DNA of 64,000 bases from positions 13,344,018 through 13,408,017 of the forward strand of contig CM067548.1 of NCBI GenBank assembly GCA_034509755.1. Direction: 5' to 3'. Positions 1-12,213 of this stretch are shown piece by piece. This DNA is from Anisodus tanguticus (Eukaryota; Streptophyta; Magnoliopsida; Solanales; Solanaceae). The notes under the pieces are model-generated. The model saw nothing but the letters and a program-made list of their open reading frames with translations. It searched no databases and was not told where the DNA came from. The position numbers were made by a program, and so were the translations under genes. Positions within the stretch are counted from its first letter, which is position 1. Each line of letters opens with the position of its first letter.

Positions 1-199
1 CGTGCAACTCCTTTCCCCGCGTATCAATATCATCTCAGTGTTTCCATAATCTCATAAGTGTTCTTATCCTTCAAGCCCCTTAGGCCCACATCATATCCAT
101 ACCACACTCAAATAAATATCACAGAACAATGAGTTTATGAATGTAAATGACCATATAAGGCAAGATATCATGATACAATGAGATGCAACAAAATAAGAG
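1..199. repeat. Satellite unit U0, partial (3' part)
   Basis: Begins at CGTGCAACTCC, just after the hairpin and palindrome of a unit cut by the window edge. Private marks are CATAAGTGTTC and GAATGTAAATG. Confidence 0.95.
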
Positions 200-1530
200 A
201 TGAAATATCAAATGCTTTCAAGAATTCAATACACATACACAATCCAAGATATCATATCGAAACCATGTGTGATGAGTAAATATATCAAGCAACTATGGCG
301 ACAAGCCCACATATGGCAACAAGCCCAAATAATCAGTAGTCGGAACCAAACACGAGGTGATTCCCCAAACCCCATCATCATAGTTCAACACAAGTATCCA
401 CTCAAACATTCATCACAAATGTTTGATACAGACCCCCACACTAGCCCAATACCCCTCAATATTTATAACTTCTTTTGCATTTCTATCGAAGTCTCGAAAA
501 GCTAAACCGTAGCATACCTTGTTGTCGAACAGGTGCGCCTATAATCAGGCCCAAGTGATAGCATTGCCCTTCATTGGCGCCTTGTGATAATCGAAGGTTA
601 TCCACGAATATACTACTCATTAATATAAGTCTTACACAAAATAAGGACATAACCTTTAACAAAGCAAGACACAAATATCGACCCCGGGCCCACTTCACCA
701 AGACTCGAACATTAATACCCAAAAACCATTAATACATACTAGATAATCATATCCTTAAGTTAATTGAAAAACTAAACACATTTGAACCCTCAATTGAACG
801 ATAATCAAAAAGCTCCAATTTGAAATCCTAGAAATATTCCCTAATTGAAAATAGGTTTTTATACTTAATTTAGGACTTACAACATGATAATCTAACATAA
901 TCCACTCCTAATTCATGATATTAGTACAAATTGATCCATAAACCTCCATTAAAATCAATACAGAGTTCTCTTAATCTCCAAATCACTTACAATAATTTTT
1001 CCCAACTTACTAACACACTACATCACCATTAATAAACTTAGAAATATAAACTTAAGTTATAAATGAAAGAATCTCTTACCCCAAGGTTGAAATTGCTCCT
1101 AGGGTTTTGAAAATACTCCAAGGTGACGCTAGTCTCGAGGTTTTCCATTTTGGGAAAGAGAATTATGACCTAAAGAATATTATAGGACATCTGATATAGT
1201 ACTTCCGCCCAGCGGAATCGACTCCGCTGGAACCCGTTGAGGCGGTGTCACTTGACACCTCCCCTCTACTACGGAATAATTCGTCGGATCATGGAGCCCA
1301 ACTTTTGGTTGTAATAATATCATGTTGCAGACGTGCAACTCCTTTCCCCGCGTATCAATATCATCTCAGTGTTTCCATAATCTCATAAGTATTCTTATCC
1401 TTCAAGCCCCTTAGGCCCACATCATATCCATACCACACTCAAATAAATATCACAGAACAATGAGTTTATGAATGCAAATGACCATATAAGGCAAGATATC
1501 ATGATACAATGAGATGCAACAAAATAAGAG
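200..1530. repeat. Satellite unit U1
   Basis: 1,331 bp, core haplotype TG. It has many private changes not at CAG/CTG: GTGATGAGTAAA, AAGTATCCAC, CACACTAGCCC, TTGCATTTCTATC, GTAGCATACCTTGTTG and AGACACAAATATC. It is one of the most diverged copies. The 8-bp-arm hairpin is intact at 1209-1230. Confidence 0.95.
1209..1230. repeat. Hairpin, intact copy (U1)
   Basis: Arms and loop identical to the U3 copy; one C fewer in the run before the left arm. Confidence 0.8.
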
Positions 1531-2864
1531 ATGAAATATCAAATGCTTTCAAGAATTCAATACACATACACAATCCAAGATATCATATCGAAACCATGTG
1601 TGATAAGTAAATATATCAAGAAATTATGGCGACAAGCCCACATATGGCAACAAGCCCAAATAATCAGCAGTCGGAACCAACACGAGGATGATTCCCCAAA
1701 CCCCATCATCATAGTTCAACACAAGTACCCACTCAAACATTCATCACAAATGTTTGATACAGACCCCCAAACTAGCCCAATACTCCTCAATATTTATAAC
1801 TTCTTCTGCACTTCTATCGAAGTCTCGAAAAGCTAAACCGTAGCCTACCTTGGTGTCGAACAGGTGCGCCTATAATCAGGCCCCAGTGATAGCATTGCCC
1901 TTCATTGGCGCCTTGTGATAATCGAAGGTTATCCACGAATATACTACTCATTAATATAAGTCTTACACAAAATAAGGACATAACCTTTAACAAAGCAAGA
2001 CTACAAATATCAACCCCGGGCCCACTTCACCAAGACTCGAACATTAATACCCAAAAACCATTAATACATACTAGATAATCATATCCTTAAGTTAATTGAA
2101 AAACTAAACACATTTGAACCCTCAATTGAACGATAATCAAAAAGCTCCAATTTGAAATCCTAGAAATATTCCCGAATTGAAAATAGGTTTTTATACTTAA
2201 TTTAGGACTTACAACATGATAATCTAACATAATCCACTCGTAATTCATGATATTAGTACAAATTGATCCATAAACCTCCATTAAAATCAATAACAGAGTT
2301 CTCTTAATCTCCAAATAACTTACAATAAATTTTTCCCAACTTACTAACACACTACATCACCATTAATAAACTTAGAAATATAAACTTAAGTTATAAATGA
2401 AAGAATCTCTTACCCCAAGGTTGAAATTGCTCCTAGGGTTTTGAAAATACTCCAAGGTGACGCTAGTCTCGAGGTTTTCCATTTTGGGAAAGAGAATTAT
2501 GACCTAAAGAATATTATAGGACACCTGATATAGTACTTCCGCCCTAGCGGAATCGACTCCGTTGGAACCCGTTGAGGCGGTGTCACTTGACACCTTCCCT
2601 CTGCTACGGAATAATTCGTCGGATCATGGAGCCCAGCTTTTGGCTGTTATAATATCATGTTGCGGACGTGCAATCCTTTCCCCGCGTATCAATATCATCT
2701 CAGTGTTTCCATAATCTCATAAGTATTCTTATCCTTCAAGCCCCTTAGGCCCACATCATATCCATACCACACTCAAATAAATATCACAGAACAATGAGTT
2801 TATGAATGCAAATGACCATATAAGGCAAGATATCATGATACAATGAGATGCAACAAAATAAGAG
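1531..2864. repeat. Satellite unit U2
   Basis: 1,334 bp, haplotype TG. Shares GAATTC and CGAAGGTTATCC with U1. Private marks include ATCAACCCCGGG, CCACTCGTAATTC, CACCTTCCCTCTGCTACGG and GGCTGTTATAATATC. Confidence 0.95.
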
Positions 2865-2990
2865 ATGAAATATCAAATGCTTTCAAGAATTAAATACACA
2901 TACACAATCCAAGATATCATATCGAAACCATGTGTGACGAGTAAATATATCAAGCAACTATGGCGACAAGCCCACATATGGCAACAAGCC

Positions 2991-3006
2991 CAAATAATCA
3001 AATAAT
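2991..3006. repeat. 8-bp tandem duplication in U3
   Basis: CAAATAAT twice in a row, at the start of the CAG/CTG-rich segment. Other units have one copy. Confidence 0.85.
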
Positions 3007-3883
3007 CGTAGTCGGAACCGACACGAGGTTGATTCCCCAAACCCCATCATCAAAGTTCAACACAAGTACCCACTCAAACATTCATCACAAATGTTTGATA
3101 AGACCCCCAAACAAGCCCAATACTCCTAAATATTTATAACTTCTTCGCACTTCTATCGAAGTCTCGAAAAGCTAAACCGTAGCCTACCTTGGTGTCGAAC
3201 GGGTGCGCCTATAATCGAGGCCCAAGTGATAGCATTGCCCTTCATTGGCGCCTTGTGATAATCAAAGGTTATCCACGAATATACTACTCATTAATATAAG
3301 TCTTACACAAAATAAGGACATAACCTTTAACAAAGCAAGACTACAAATATCGACCCCGGGCCCACTTCACCAAGACTCGAACATTAATACCCAAAAACCA
3401 TTAATACATACTAGATAATCATATCCTTAAGTTAATTGAAAAACTAAACACATTTGAACCCTCAATTGAACGATAATCAAAAAGCTCCAATTTGAAATCC
3501 TAGAAATATTCCCGAATTGAAAATAGGTTTTTATACTTAATTTAGGACTTACAACATGATAATCTAACATAATCCACTCCTAATTCATGATATTAGTACA
3601 AATTGATCCATAAACCTCCATTAAAATCAATAACATAGTTCTCTTAATCTCCAAATAACTTACAATAAATTTTTCCCAACTTACTAACACACTACATCAC
3701 CATTAATAAACTTAGAAATATAAACTTAAGTTATAAATGAAAGAATCTCTTACCCCAAGGTTGAAATTGCTCCTAGGGTTTTGAAAATACTCCAAGGTGA
3801 CGCTAGTCTCGAGGTTTTCCATTTTGGGAAAGTGAATTATGACCTAAAGAATATTATAGGACACCTGATATAGTACTTCCGCC

Positions 3884-3905
3884 CCAGCGGAATCGACTCC
3901 GCTGG
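3884..3905. repeat. Perfect inverted repeat, 8-bp arms, 6-nt loop (U3)
   Basis: Left arm CCAGCGGA, loop ATCGAC, right arm TCCGCTGG. An outer 5-bp stem is possible between CCGCC at 3879-3883 and GGCGG at 3916-3920. This is the most GC-rich part of the unit and its most length-variable part across the array. Confidence 0.85.
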
Positions 3906-3918
3906 AACCCGCTGAGGC

Positions 3919-3934
3919 GGTGTCACTTGACACC
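3919..3934. repeat. Conserved 16-bp palindrome (shown in U3)
   Basis: GGTGTCA and TGACACC around a CT spacer, directly after the hairpin region. It is kept in nearly all units although the adjacent hairpin is scrambled. Exceptions in the right arm or just after it are in U11, U14 and U37. No function is assigned. Confidence 0.8.
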
Positions 3935-4205
3935 TCCCCTCTACTACGGAATAATTCGTCGGATCATGGAGCCCAACTTTTGGCTGTAATAATATCATGT
4001 TGCAGACGTGCAACTCCTTTCCCCGCGTATCAATATCATCTCAGTGTTTCCATAATCTCATAAGTATTCTTATCCTTCAAGCCCCTTAGGCCCACATCAT
4101 ATCCATACCACACTCAAATAAATATCACAGAACAATGAGTTTATGAATGCAAATGACCATATAAGGCAAGATATCATGATACAATGAGATGCAACAAAAT
4201 AAGAG

Positions 4206-5540
4206 ATGAAATATCAAATGCTTTCAAGAATTAAATACACATACACAATCCAAGATATCATATCGAAACCATGTGTGATAAGTAAATATATCAAGAAATT
4301 ATGGCGACAAGCCCACATATGGCAACAAGCCCAAATAATCAGTAGTCGGAACCAGCACGAGGATGATTCCCCAAACCCCATCATCATAGTTCAACACAAG
4401 TACCCACTCAAACATTCATCACAAATGTTTGATACAGACCCCCAAACAAGCCCAATACTCCTAAATATTTATAACTTCTTCTGCACTTCTATCGAAGTCT
4501 CGAAAAGCTAAATCGTAGCCTACCTTGGTGTCGAATTGGTGCGCCTATAATCAAGGCCCCAGTGATAGCATTGCCCTTCATTGGCGCCTTGTGATAATCA
4601 AAGGTTATCCACGAATATACTACTCATTAATATAAGTCTTACACAAAATAAGGGCATAACCTTTAACAAAGCAAGACTACAAATATCGACCCCGGGCCCA
4701 CTTCACCAAGACTCGAACATTAATACCCAAAAACCATTAATACATACTAGATAATCATATCCTTAAGTTAATTGAAAAACTAAACACATTTGAACCCTCA
4801 ATTGAACGATAATCAAAAAGCTCCAATTTGAAATCCTAGAAATATTCCCGAATTGAAAATAGGTTTTTATACTTAATTTAGGACTTACAACATGATAATC
4901 TAACAAAATCCACTCCTAATTCATGATATTAGTACAAATTGATCCATAAACCTCCATTAAAATCAATAACAAAGTTCTCTTATTCTGCAAATAACATACA
5001 ATAATTTTTTCCCAACTTACTAACACACTAAATCACCATTAATAAACTTAGAAATATAAACTTAAGTTATAAATGAAAGAATCTCTTACCCCAAGGTTGA
5101 AATTGCTCCTAGGGTTTTGAAAATACTCCAAGGTGACGCTAGTCTCGAGGTTTTCCATTTTGGGAAAGTGAGTGAATTATGACCTAAAGAATATTATAGG
5201 ACACCTGATATAGTACTTCCGCCCCAGCGGAATCGACTCCAACCCGTTGTGGCGGTGTCACTTGACACCTCCCCTCTACTACGAAATAATTCGTCAGATC
5301 ATGTAGCCCAACTTTTGGTTGTAATAATATCATGTTGCAGACGTGCAACTCCTTTCCCCGCGTATCAATATCATCTCAGTGTTTCCATAATCTCATAAGT
5401 ATTCTTATCCTTCAAGCCCCTTAGGCCCACATCATATCCATACCACACTCAAATAAATATCACAGAACAATGAGTTTATGAATGCAAATGACCATATAAG
5501 GCAAGATATCATGATACAATGAGATGCAACAAAATAAGAG
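4206..5540. repeat. Satellite unit U4
   Basis: 1,335 bp, haplotype TG, first unit with AAGGGCATAACC. Private cluster at 4905-5035: AACAAAATCC, CTTATTCTGC, AACATAC and CACTAAATCACC. GTGA is duplicated before AATTATG (about 5168). Hairpin right arm is deleted (GACTCCAACCC). Carries the GAAATAATTCGTCAGATC variant with GTAGCCC. Confidence 0.95.
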
Positions 5541-6870
5541 ATGAAATATCAAATGCTTTCAAGAATTAAATACACATACACAATCCAAGATATCATATCG
5601 AAACCATGTGTGATAAGTAAATATATCAAGAAATTATGGCGACAAGCCCACATATGGCAACAAGCCCAAATAATCAGAAGTCGGAACCAGCACGAGGATG
5701 ATTCCCCAAACCCCATCATCACAGTTCAACACCAGTACCCACTCAAACATTCATCACAAATGTTTGATACAGACCCCCAAACAAGCCCAATACTCCTAAA
5801 TATTTATAACTTTTTCGCACTTCTATCGAAGTCTCGAAAAGCTAAACCGTAGCCTACCTTGGTGTCGAACAGGTGCGCCTATAATCAGGCCCCAGTGATA
5901 GCATTGCCCTTCATTGGCGCCTTGTGATAATCAAAGGTTATCCACGAATATACTACTCATTAATATAAGTCTTACACAAAATAAGGGCATAACCTTTAAC
6001 AAAGCAAGACTACAAATATCTACCCGGACCCACTTCACCAAGACTCGAACATTAATACCCAAAAACCATTAATACATACTAGATAATCATATCCTTAAGT
6101 TAATTGAAAAACTAAACACATTTGAACCCTCAATTGAACGATAATCAAAAAGCTCCAATTTGAAATCCTAGAAATATTCCCGAATTGAAAATAGGTTTTT
6201 ATACTTAATTTAGGACTTACAACATGATAATCTAACATAATCCACTCCTAATTCATGATATTAGTACAAATTGATCCATAAACCTCCATTAAAATCAATA
6301 AGAGTTCTCTTAATCTCCAAATAACTTACAATAATTTTTCCCAACTTACTAACACACTACATCACCATTAATAAACTTAGAAATATAAACTTAAGTTATA
6401 AATGAAAGAATCTCTTACCCCAAGGTTGAAATTGCTCCTAGGGTTTTGAAAATACTCCAAGGTGACGCTAGTCTCGAGGTTTTCCATTTTGGGAAAGTGA
6501 ATTATGACCTAAAGAATATTATAGGACACACGATATAGTACTTCCGCCCCAAGCGGAATCGACTCATTGGAACCCGTTGTGGCGGTGTCACTTGACACCT
6601 CCCCTCTACTACGAAATAATTCGTCAGATCATGTAGCCCAACTTTTGGTTGTAATAATATCATGTTGCAGACGTGCAACTCCTTTCCCCGCGTATCAATA
6701 TCATCTCAGTGTTTCCATAATCTCATAAGTATTCTTATCCTTCAAGCCCCTTAGGCCCACATCATATCCATACCACACTCAAATAAATATCACAGAACAA
6801 TGAGTTTATGAATGCAAATGACCATATAAGGCAAGATATCATGATACAATGAGATGCAACAAAATAAGAG
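5541..6870. repeat. Satellite unit U5
   Basis: 1,330 bp, haplotype TG. CCCGGG is altered to CTACCCGGACCC near 6021. Same GAAATAATTCGTCAGATC and GTAGCCC variant as U4 and U6. Confidence 0.95.
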
Positions 6871-8199
6871 ATGAAATATCAAATGCTTTCAAGAATTAAA
6901 TACACATACACAATCCAAGATATCATATCGAAACCATGTGTGATAAGTAAATATATCAAGAAATTATGGCGACAAGCCCACATATGGCAACAAGCCCAAA
7001 TAATCGGCGTAGTCGGAACCAAGCACGAGGATGATTCCCCAAACCCCATCATCATAGTTCAACACAAGTACCCACTCAAACATTCATCACAAATGTTTGA
7101 TACAGACCCCCAAACAAGCCCAATACTCCTAAATATTTATAACTTCTTCTGCACTTCTATCGAAGTCTCGAAAAGCTAAACCGTAGCCTACCTTGGTGTC
7201 GAACAGGTGCGCCTATAATCAGGCCCAAGTGATAGCATTGCCCTTCATTGGCGCCTTGTGATAATCAAAGGTTATCCACGAATATACTACTCATTAATAT
7301 AAGTCTTACACAAAATAAGGGCATAACCTTTAACAAAGCAAGACTACAAATATCGACCCGGGCCCACTTCACCAAGACTCGAACATTAATACCCAAAAAC
7401 CATTAATACATACTAGATAATCATATCCTTAAGTTAATTGAAAAACTAAACACATTTGAACCCTCAATTGAACGATAATCAAAAAGCTCCAATTTGAAAT
7501 CCTAGAAATATTCCCGAATTGAAAATAGGTTTTTATACTTAATTTAGGACTTACAACATGATAATCTAACATAATCCACTCCTAATTCATGATATTAGTA
7601 CAAATTGATCCATAAACCTCCATTAAAATCAATAACGAGTTCTCTTAATCTCCAAATAACTTACAATAATTTTTCCCAACTTACTAACACACTACATCAC
7701 CATTAATAAACTTAGAAATATAAACTTAAGTTATAATGAAAGAATCTCTTACCCCAAGGTTGAAATTGCTCCTAGGGTTTTGAAAATACTCCAAGGTGAC
7801 GCTAGTCTCGAGGTTTTCCATTTTGGGAAAGAGAATTATTACCTAAAGAATATTATAGGACACCTGATATAGTACTTCCGCCCCAGCGGAATCGACTCCA
7901 ACCCGTTGTGGCGGTGTCACTTGACACCTCCCCTCTACTACGAAATAATTCGTCAGATCATGTAGCCCAACTTTTGGTTGTAATAATATCATGTTGCAGA
8001 CGTGCAACTCCTTTCCCCGCATATTAATATCATCTCACTGTTTCCATAATCTCATAAGTATTCTTATCCTTCAAGCCCCTTAGGCCCACATCATATCCAT
8101 ACCACACTCAAATAAATATCACAGAACAATGAGTTTATGAATGCAAATGACCATATAAAGTAAGATATCATGATACAATGAGATGCAACAAAATAAGAG
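6871..8199. repeat. Satellite unit U6
   Basis: 1,329 bp, haplotype TG. GAGAATTATTACC near 7833 is shared with the piece after the gap. It also has TTATAATGAAAG, a CATATTAATATC variant near 8020 shared with U8, and ATAAAGTAAGATATC. Confidence 0.95.
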
Positions 8200-9531
8200 A
8201 TGAAATATCAAATGCTTTCAAGAATTAAATACACATACACAATCCAAGATATCATATCGAAACCATGTGTGATAAGTAAATATATCAAGAAATTATGGCG
8301 ACAAGCCCACATATGGCAACAAGCCCAAATAATCGGTCGGAACCAAACACGAGGATGATTCCCAAACCCCATCATCACAGTTCAACACCAGTACCCACTC
8401 AAACATTCATCACAAATGTTTGATACAGACCCCCAAACAAGCCCAATACTCCTAAATATTTATAACTTCTTCTGCACTTCTATCGAAGTCTCGAAAAGCT
8501 AAACCGTAGCCTACCTTGGTGTCGAACAGGTGCGCCTATAATCAGGCCCCAGTGATAGCATTGCCCTTCATTGGCGCCTTGTGATAATCAAAGGTTATCC
8601 ACGAATATACTACTCATTAATATAAGTCTTACACAAAATAAGGGCATAACCTTTAACAAAGCAAGACTACAAATATCGACCCCGGGCCCACTTCACCAAG
8701 ACTCGAACATTAATACCCAAAAACCATTAATACATACTAGATAATCATATCCTTAAGTTAATTGAAAAACTAAACACATTTGAACCCTCAATTGAACGAT
8801 AATCAAAAAGCTCCAATTTGAAATCCTAGAAATATTCCCGAATTGAAAATAGGTTTTTATACTTAATTTAGGACTTACAACATGATAATCTAACATAATC
8901 CACTCCTAATTCATGATATTAGTACAAATTGATCCATAAACCTCCATTAAAATCAATAACGAGTTCTCTTAATCTCCAAATAACTTACAATAAATTTTTC
9001 CCAACTTACTAACACACTACATCACCATTAATAAACTTAGAAATATAAACTTAAGTTATAAATGAAAGAATCTCTTACCCCAAGGTTGAAATTGCTCCTA
9101 GGGTTTTGAAAATACTCCAAGGTGACGCTAGTCTCGAGGTTTTCCATTTTGGGAAAGAGAATTATGACCTAAAGAATATTATAGGACACATGATATAGTA
9201 CTTCCGCCCCAGCGGAATCGACTCATTTGGAACCCGCTGAGGCGGTGTCACTTGACACCTCCCCCTCTACTACGGAATAATTCGTCGGATCATGGAGCCC
9301 AACTTTTGGTTGTAATAATATCATGTTGCAGACGTGCAACTCCTTTCCCCGCGTATCAATATCATCTCAGTGTTTCCATAATCTCATAAGTATTCTTATC
9401 CTTCAAGCCCCTTAGGCCCACATCATATCCATACCACACTCAAATAAATATCACAGAACAATGAGTTTATGAATGCAAATGACCATATAAGGCAAGATAT
9501 CATGATACAATGAGATGCAACAAAATAAGAG
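8200..9531. repeat. Satellite unit U7
   Basis: 1,332 bp, haplotype TG. The CAGCAG site is collapsed to AATCGGTCGG near 8333. Hairpin region has the CTCATTTGG allele and CCCGCTGAGG. ACACATGATATAG replaces ACACCTGAT. Confidence 0.95.
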
Positions 9532-10866
9532 ATGAAATATCAAATGCTTTCAAGAATTAAATACACACACACAATCCAAGATATCATATCGAAACCATGT
9601 GTGATAAGTAAATATATCAAGAAATTATGGCGACAAGCCCACATATGGCAACAAGCCCAAATAATCAGCAGTCGGAACCAACACGAGGATGATTCTCCAA
9701 ACCCCATCATCACGAGTTCAACACAAGTACCCACTCAAACATTCATCACAAATGTTTGATACGGACCCCAAACAAGCCCAATACTCCTAAATATTTATAA
9801 CTTCTTCTGCACTTCTATCAAAGTCTCGAAAAGCAAAACCGTAGCCTACCTTGGTGTCGAACAGGTGCCCCTATAATCAGCCCTTAGTAATAGCATTTCC
9901 CTTCATTGGTGCCTTGTGATAATCAAAGGTTATCCACGAATATACTACTCATTAATATAAGTCTTACACAAAATAAGGGCATAACCTTTAACAAAGCAAG
10001 ACTACAAATATCGACCCCGGGCCCACTTCACCAAGACTCGAACATTAATACCCAAAAACCATTAATACATACTAGATAATCATATCCTTAAGTTAATTGA
10101 AAAACTAAACACATTTGAACCCTCAATTGAACGATAATCAAAAAGCTCCAATTTGAAATCCTAGAAATATTCCCGAATTGAAAATAGGTTTTTATACTTA
10201 ATTTAGGACTTACAACATGATAATCTAACATAATCCACTCCTAATTCATGATATTAGTACAAATTGATCCATAAACCTCCATTAAAATCAATAACAGAGT
10301 TCTCTTAATCTCCAAATAACTTACAATAAATTTTTTTCCAACTTACTAACACACTACATCACCATTAATAAACTTAGAAATATAAACTTAAGTTATAAAT
10401 GAAAGAATCTCTTACCCCAAGGTTGAAATTGCTCCTAGGGTTTTGAAAATACTCCAAGGTGACGCTAGTCTCGAGGTTTTCCATTTTGGGAAAGAGAATT
10501 ATGACCTAAAGAATATTATAGGACACACGATATAGTACTTCCCCAGCGGCGGAATCGACTCATTTGGAACCCGCGAGGCGGTGTCACTTGACACCTCCCC
10601 TCTACTACGAAATAATTCGTCAGATCATGTAGCCCAACTTTTAGTTGTAATAATATCATGTTGTAGACGTGCAACTCCTTTCCCCGCATATTAATATCAT
10701 CTCATTGTTTCCATAATCTCATAAGTATTCTTATCCTTCAAGCCCCTTAGGCCCACATCATATCCATACCACACTCAAATAAATATCACAGAACAATGAG
10801 TTTATGAATGCAAATGACCATATAAGGCAAGATATCATGATACAATGAGATGCAACAAAATAAGAG
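9532..10866. repeat. Satellite unit U8
   Basis: 1,335 bp, haplotype TG. Has ACACACACAC after the anchor, as do U10, U19 and U34. A cluster of private substitutions lies at 9820-9910 (TATCAAAGTC, AGCAAAACC, GTGCCCC, CCCTTAGTAATAG, ATTGGTGCC). T run of seven near 10,331. Hairpin rearranged to CCCCAGCGGCGG. CATATTAATATC near 10,687 as in U6. Confidence 0.95.
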
Positions 10867-12213
10867 ATGAAATATCAAATGCTTTCAAGAATTAAATACA
10901 CATACACAATCCAAGATATCATATCGAAACCATGTGTGATAAGTAAATATATCAATAAATTATGGCGACAAGCCCACATATGGCAACAAGCCCACATATG
11001 GCAACAAGCCCAAATAATCGGCGATCGGAAAGCACGAGGATGATTCCCCAAACCCCATCATCAAAGTTCAACACCAAGTACCCACTCAAACATTCATCAC
11101 AAATGTTTGATACGGACCCCCAAACAAGCCCAATACTCCTAAATATTTATAACTTCTTCGCACTTCTATCGAAGTCTCGAAAAGCTAAACCGTAGCCTAC
11201 CTTGGTGTCGAACAGGTGCGCCTATAATCGGCCCCGGTGATAGCATTGCCCTTCATTGGCGCCTTGTGATAATCAAAGGTTATCCACGAATATACTACTC
11301 ATTAATATAAGTCTTACACAAAATAAGGGCATAACCTTTAACAAAGCAAGACTACAAATATCGACCCCGGGCCCACTTCACCAAGACTCGAACATTAATA
11401 CCCAAAAACCATTAATACATACTAGATAATCATATCCTTAAGTTAATTGAAAAACTAAACACATTTGAACCCTCAATTGAACGATAATCAAAAAGCTCCA
11501 ATTTGAAATCCTAGAAATATTCCCGAATTGAAAATAGGTTTTTATACTTAATTTAGGACTTACAACATGATAATCTAACATAATCCACTCCTAATTCATG
11601 ATATTAGTACAAATTTATCCATAAACCTCCATTAAAATCAATAACATAGTTCTCTTAATCTCCAAATAACTTACAATAATTTTTCCCAACTTACTAACAC
11701 ACTACATCACCATTAATAAACTTAGAAATATAAACTTAAGTTATAATGAAAGAATCTCTTACCCCAAGGTTGAAATTGCTCCTAGGGTTTTCAAAATACT
11801 CCAAGGTGACGCTAGTCTCGAGGTTTTCCATTTTGGGAAAGTGAATTATGACCTAAAGAATATTATAGGACACACGATATAGTACTACCCCAGTGAAGAA
11901 TCGACTCCATTTGGAACCCGTTGAGGCGGTGTCACTTGACACCTCCCCTCTACTACGGAATAATTCGTCGGATCATGGAGCCCAACTTTTGGCTGTAATA
12001 ATATCATGTTGCAGACGTGCAACTCCTTTCCCCGCGTATCAATATCATCTCAGTGTTTCCATAATCTCATAAGTATTCTTATCCTTCAAGACCCTTAGGC
12101 CCACATCATATCCATACCACACTCAAATAAATATCACAGAACAATGAGTTTATGAAGCAAATGACCATATAAGGCAAGATATCATGATACAATGAGATGC
12201 AACAAAATAAGAG
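10867..12213. repeat. Satellite unit U9
   Basis: 1,347 bp, the longest unit, because of an 18-bp tandem duplication at 10969-11004. Core haplotype TT, isolated among TG neighbours. Also TTATAATGAAAG, GTTTTCAAAATAC, a degraded hairpin (ACTACCCCAGTGAAG) and TATGAAGCAAATG with two bases lost. Confidence 0.95.
10969..11004. repeat. 18-bp tandem duplication in U9
   Basis: Two exact copies of CAAGCCCACATATGGCAA at 10969-10986 and 10987-11004. Other units have one copy, followed by a partial match (CAAGCCCAAATA), which could have primed slippage. Confidence 0.9.

Larger units (their letters stand above)
1..4205. repeat. Left subfamily block (U0-U3)
   Basis: These copies share AATAAGGACATAACC, where all later units read AATAAGGGCAT. 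U1 and U2 also share GAATTC near the anchor and CGAAGGTTATCC; U1 and U3 share CAAGCAACTATGG. These changes are outside CAG/CTG and so are probably real sequence differences. The block boundary lies between 3.3 and 4.65 kb. Confidence 0.75.
2865..4205. repeat. Satellite unit U3
   Basis: 1,341 bp, haplotype TG. Longer than most because of an 8-bp tandem duplication at 2991-3006. It has GTGACGAGTAAA and CAAGCAACTATGG, and an intact hairpin at 3884-3905. Confidence 0.95.

Noticed and set aside
200..505. Roughly 100-codon + strand open frame at each anchor, as protein-coding genes
   Set aside because: It is repeated only because the satellite is repeated. It is broken in more than half of the units, lost its ATG in U48, has an early TGA in U25, U30 and U36, shows no known domain, and overlaps an open minus frame.
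9540..9734. Minus-strand open frames of about 64-67 codons
   Set aside because: Shadows of the same AT-rich segment; they end or extend at CAG/CTG indels and no homology is recognised.
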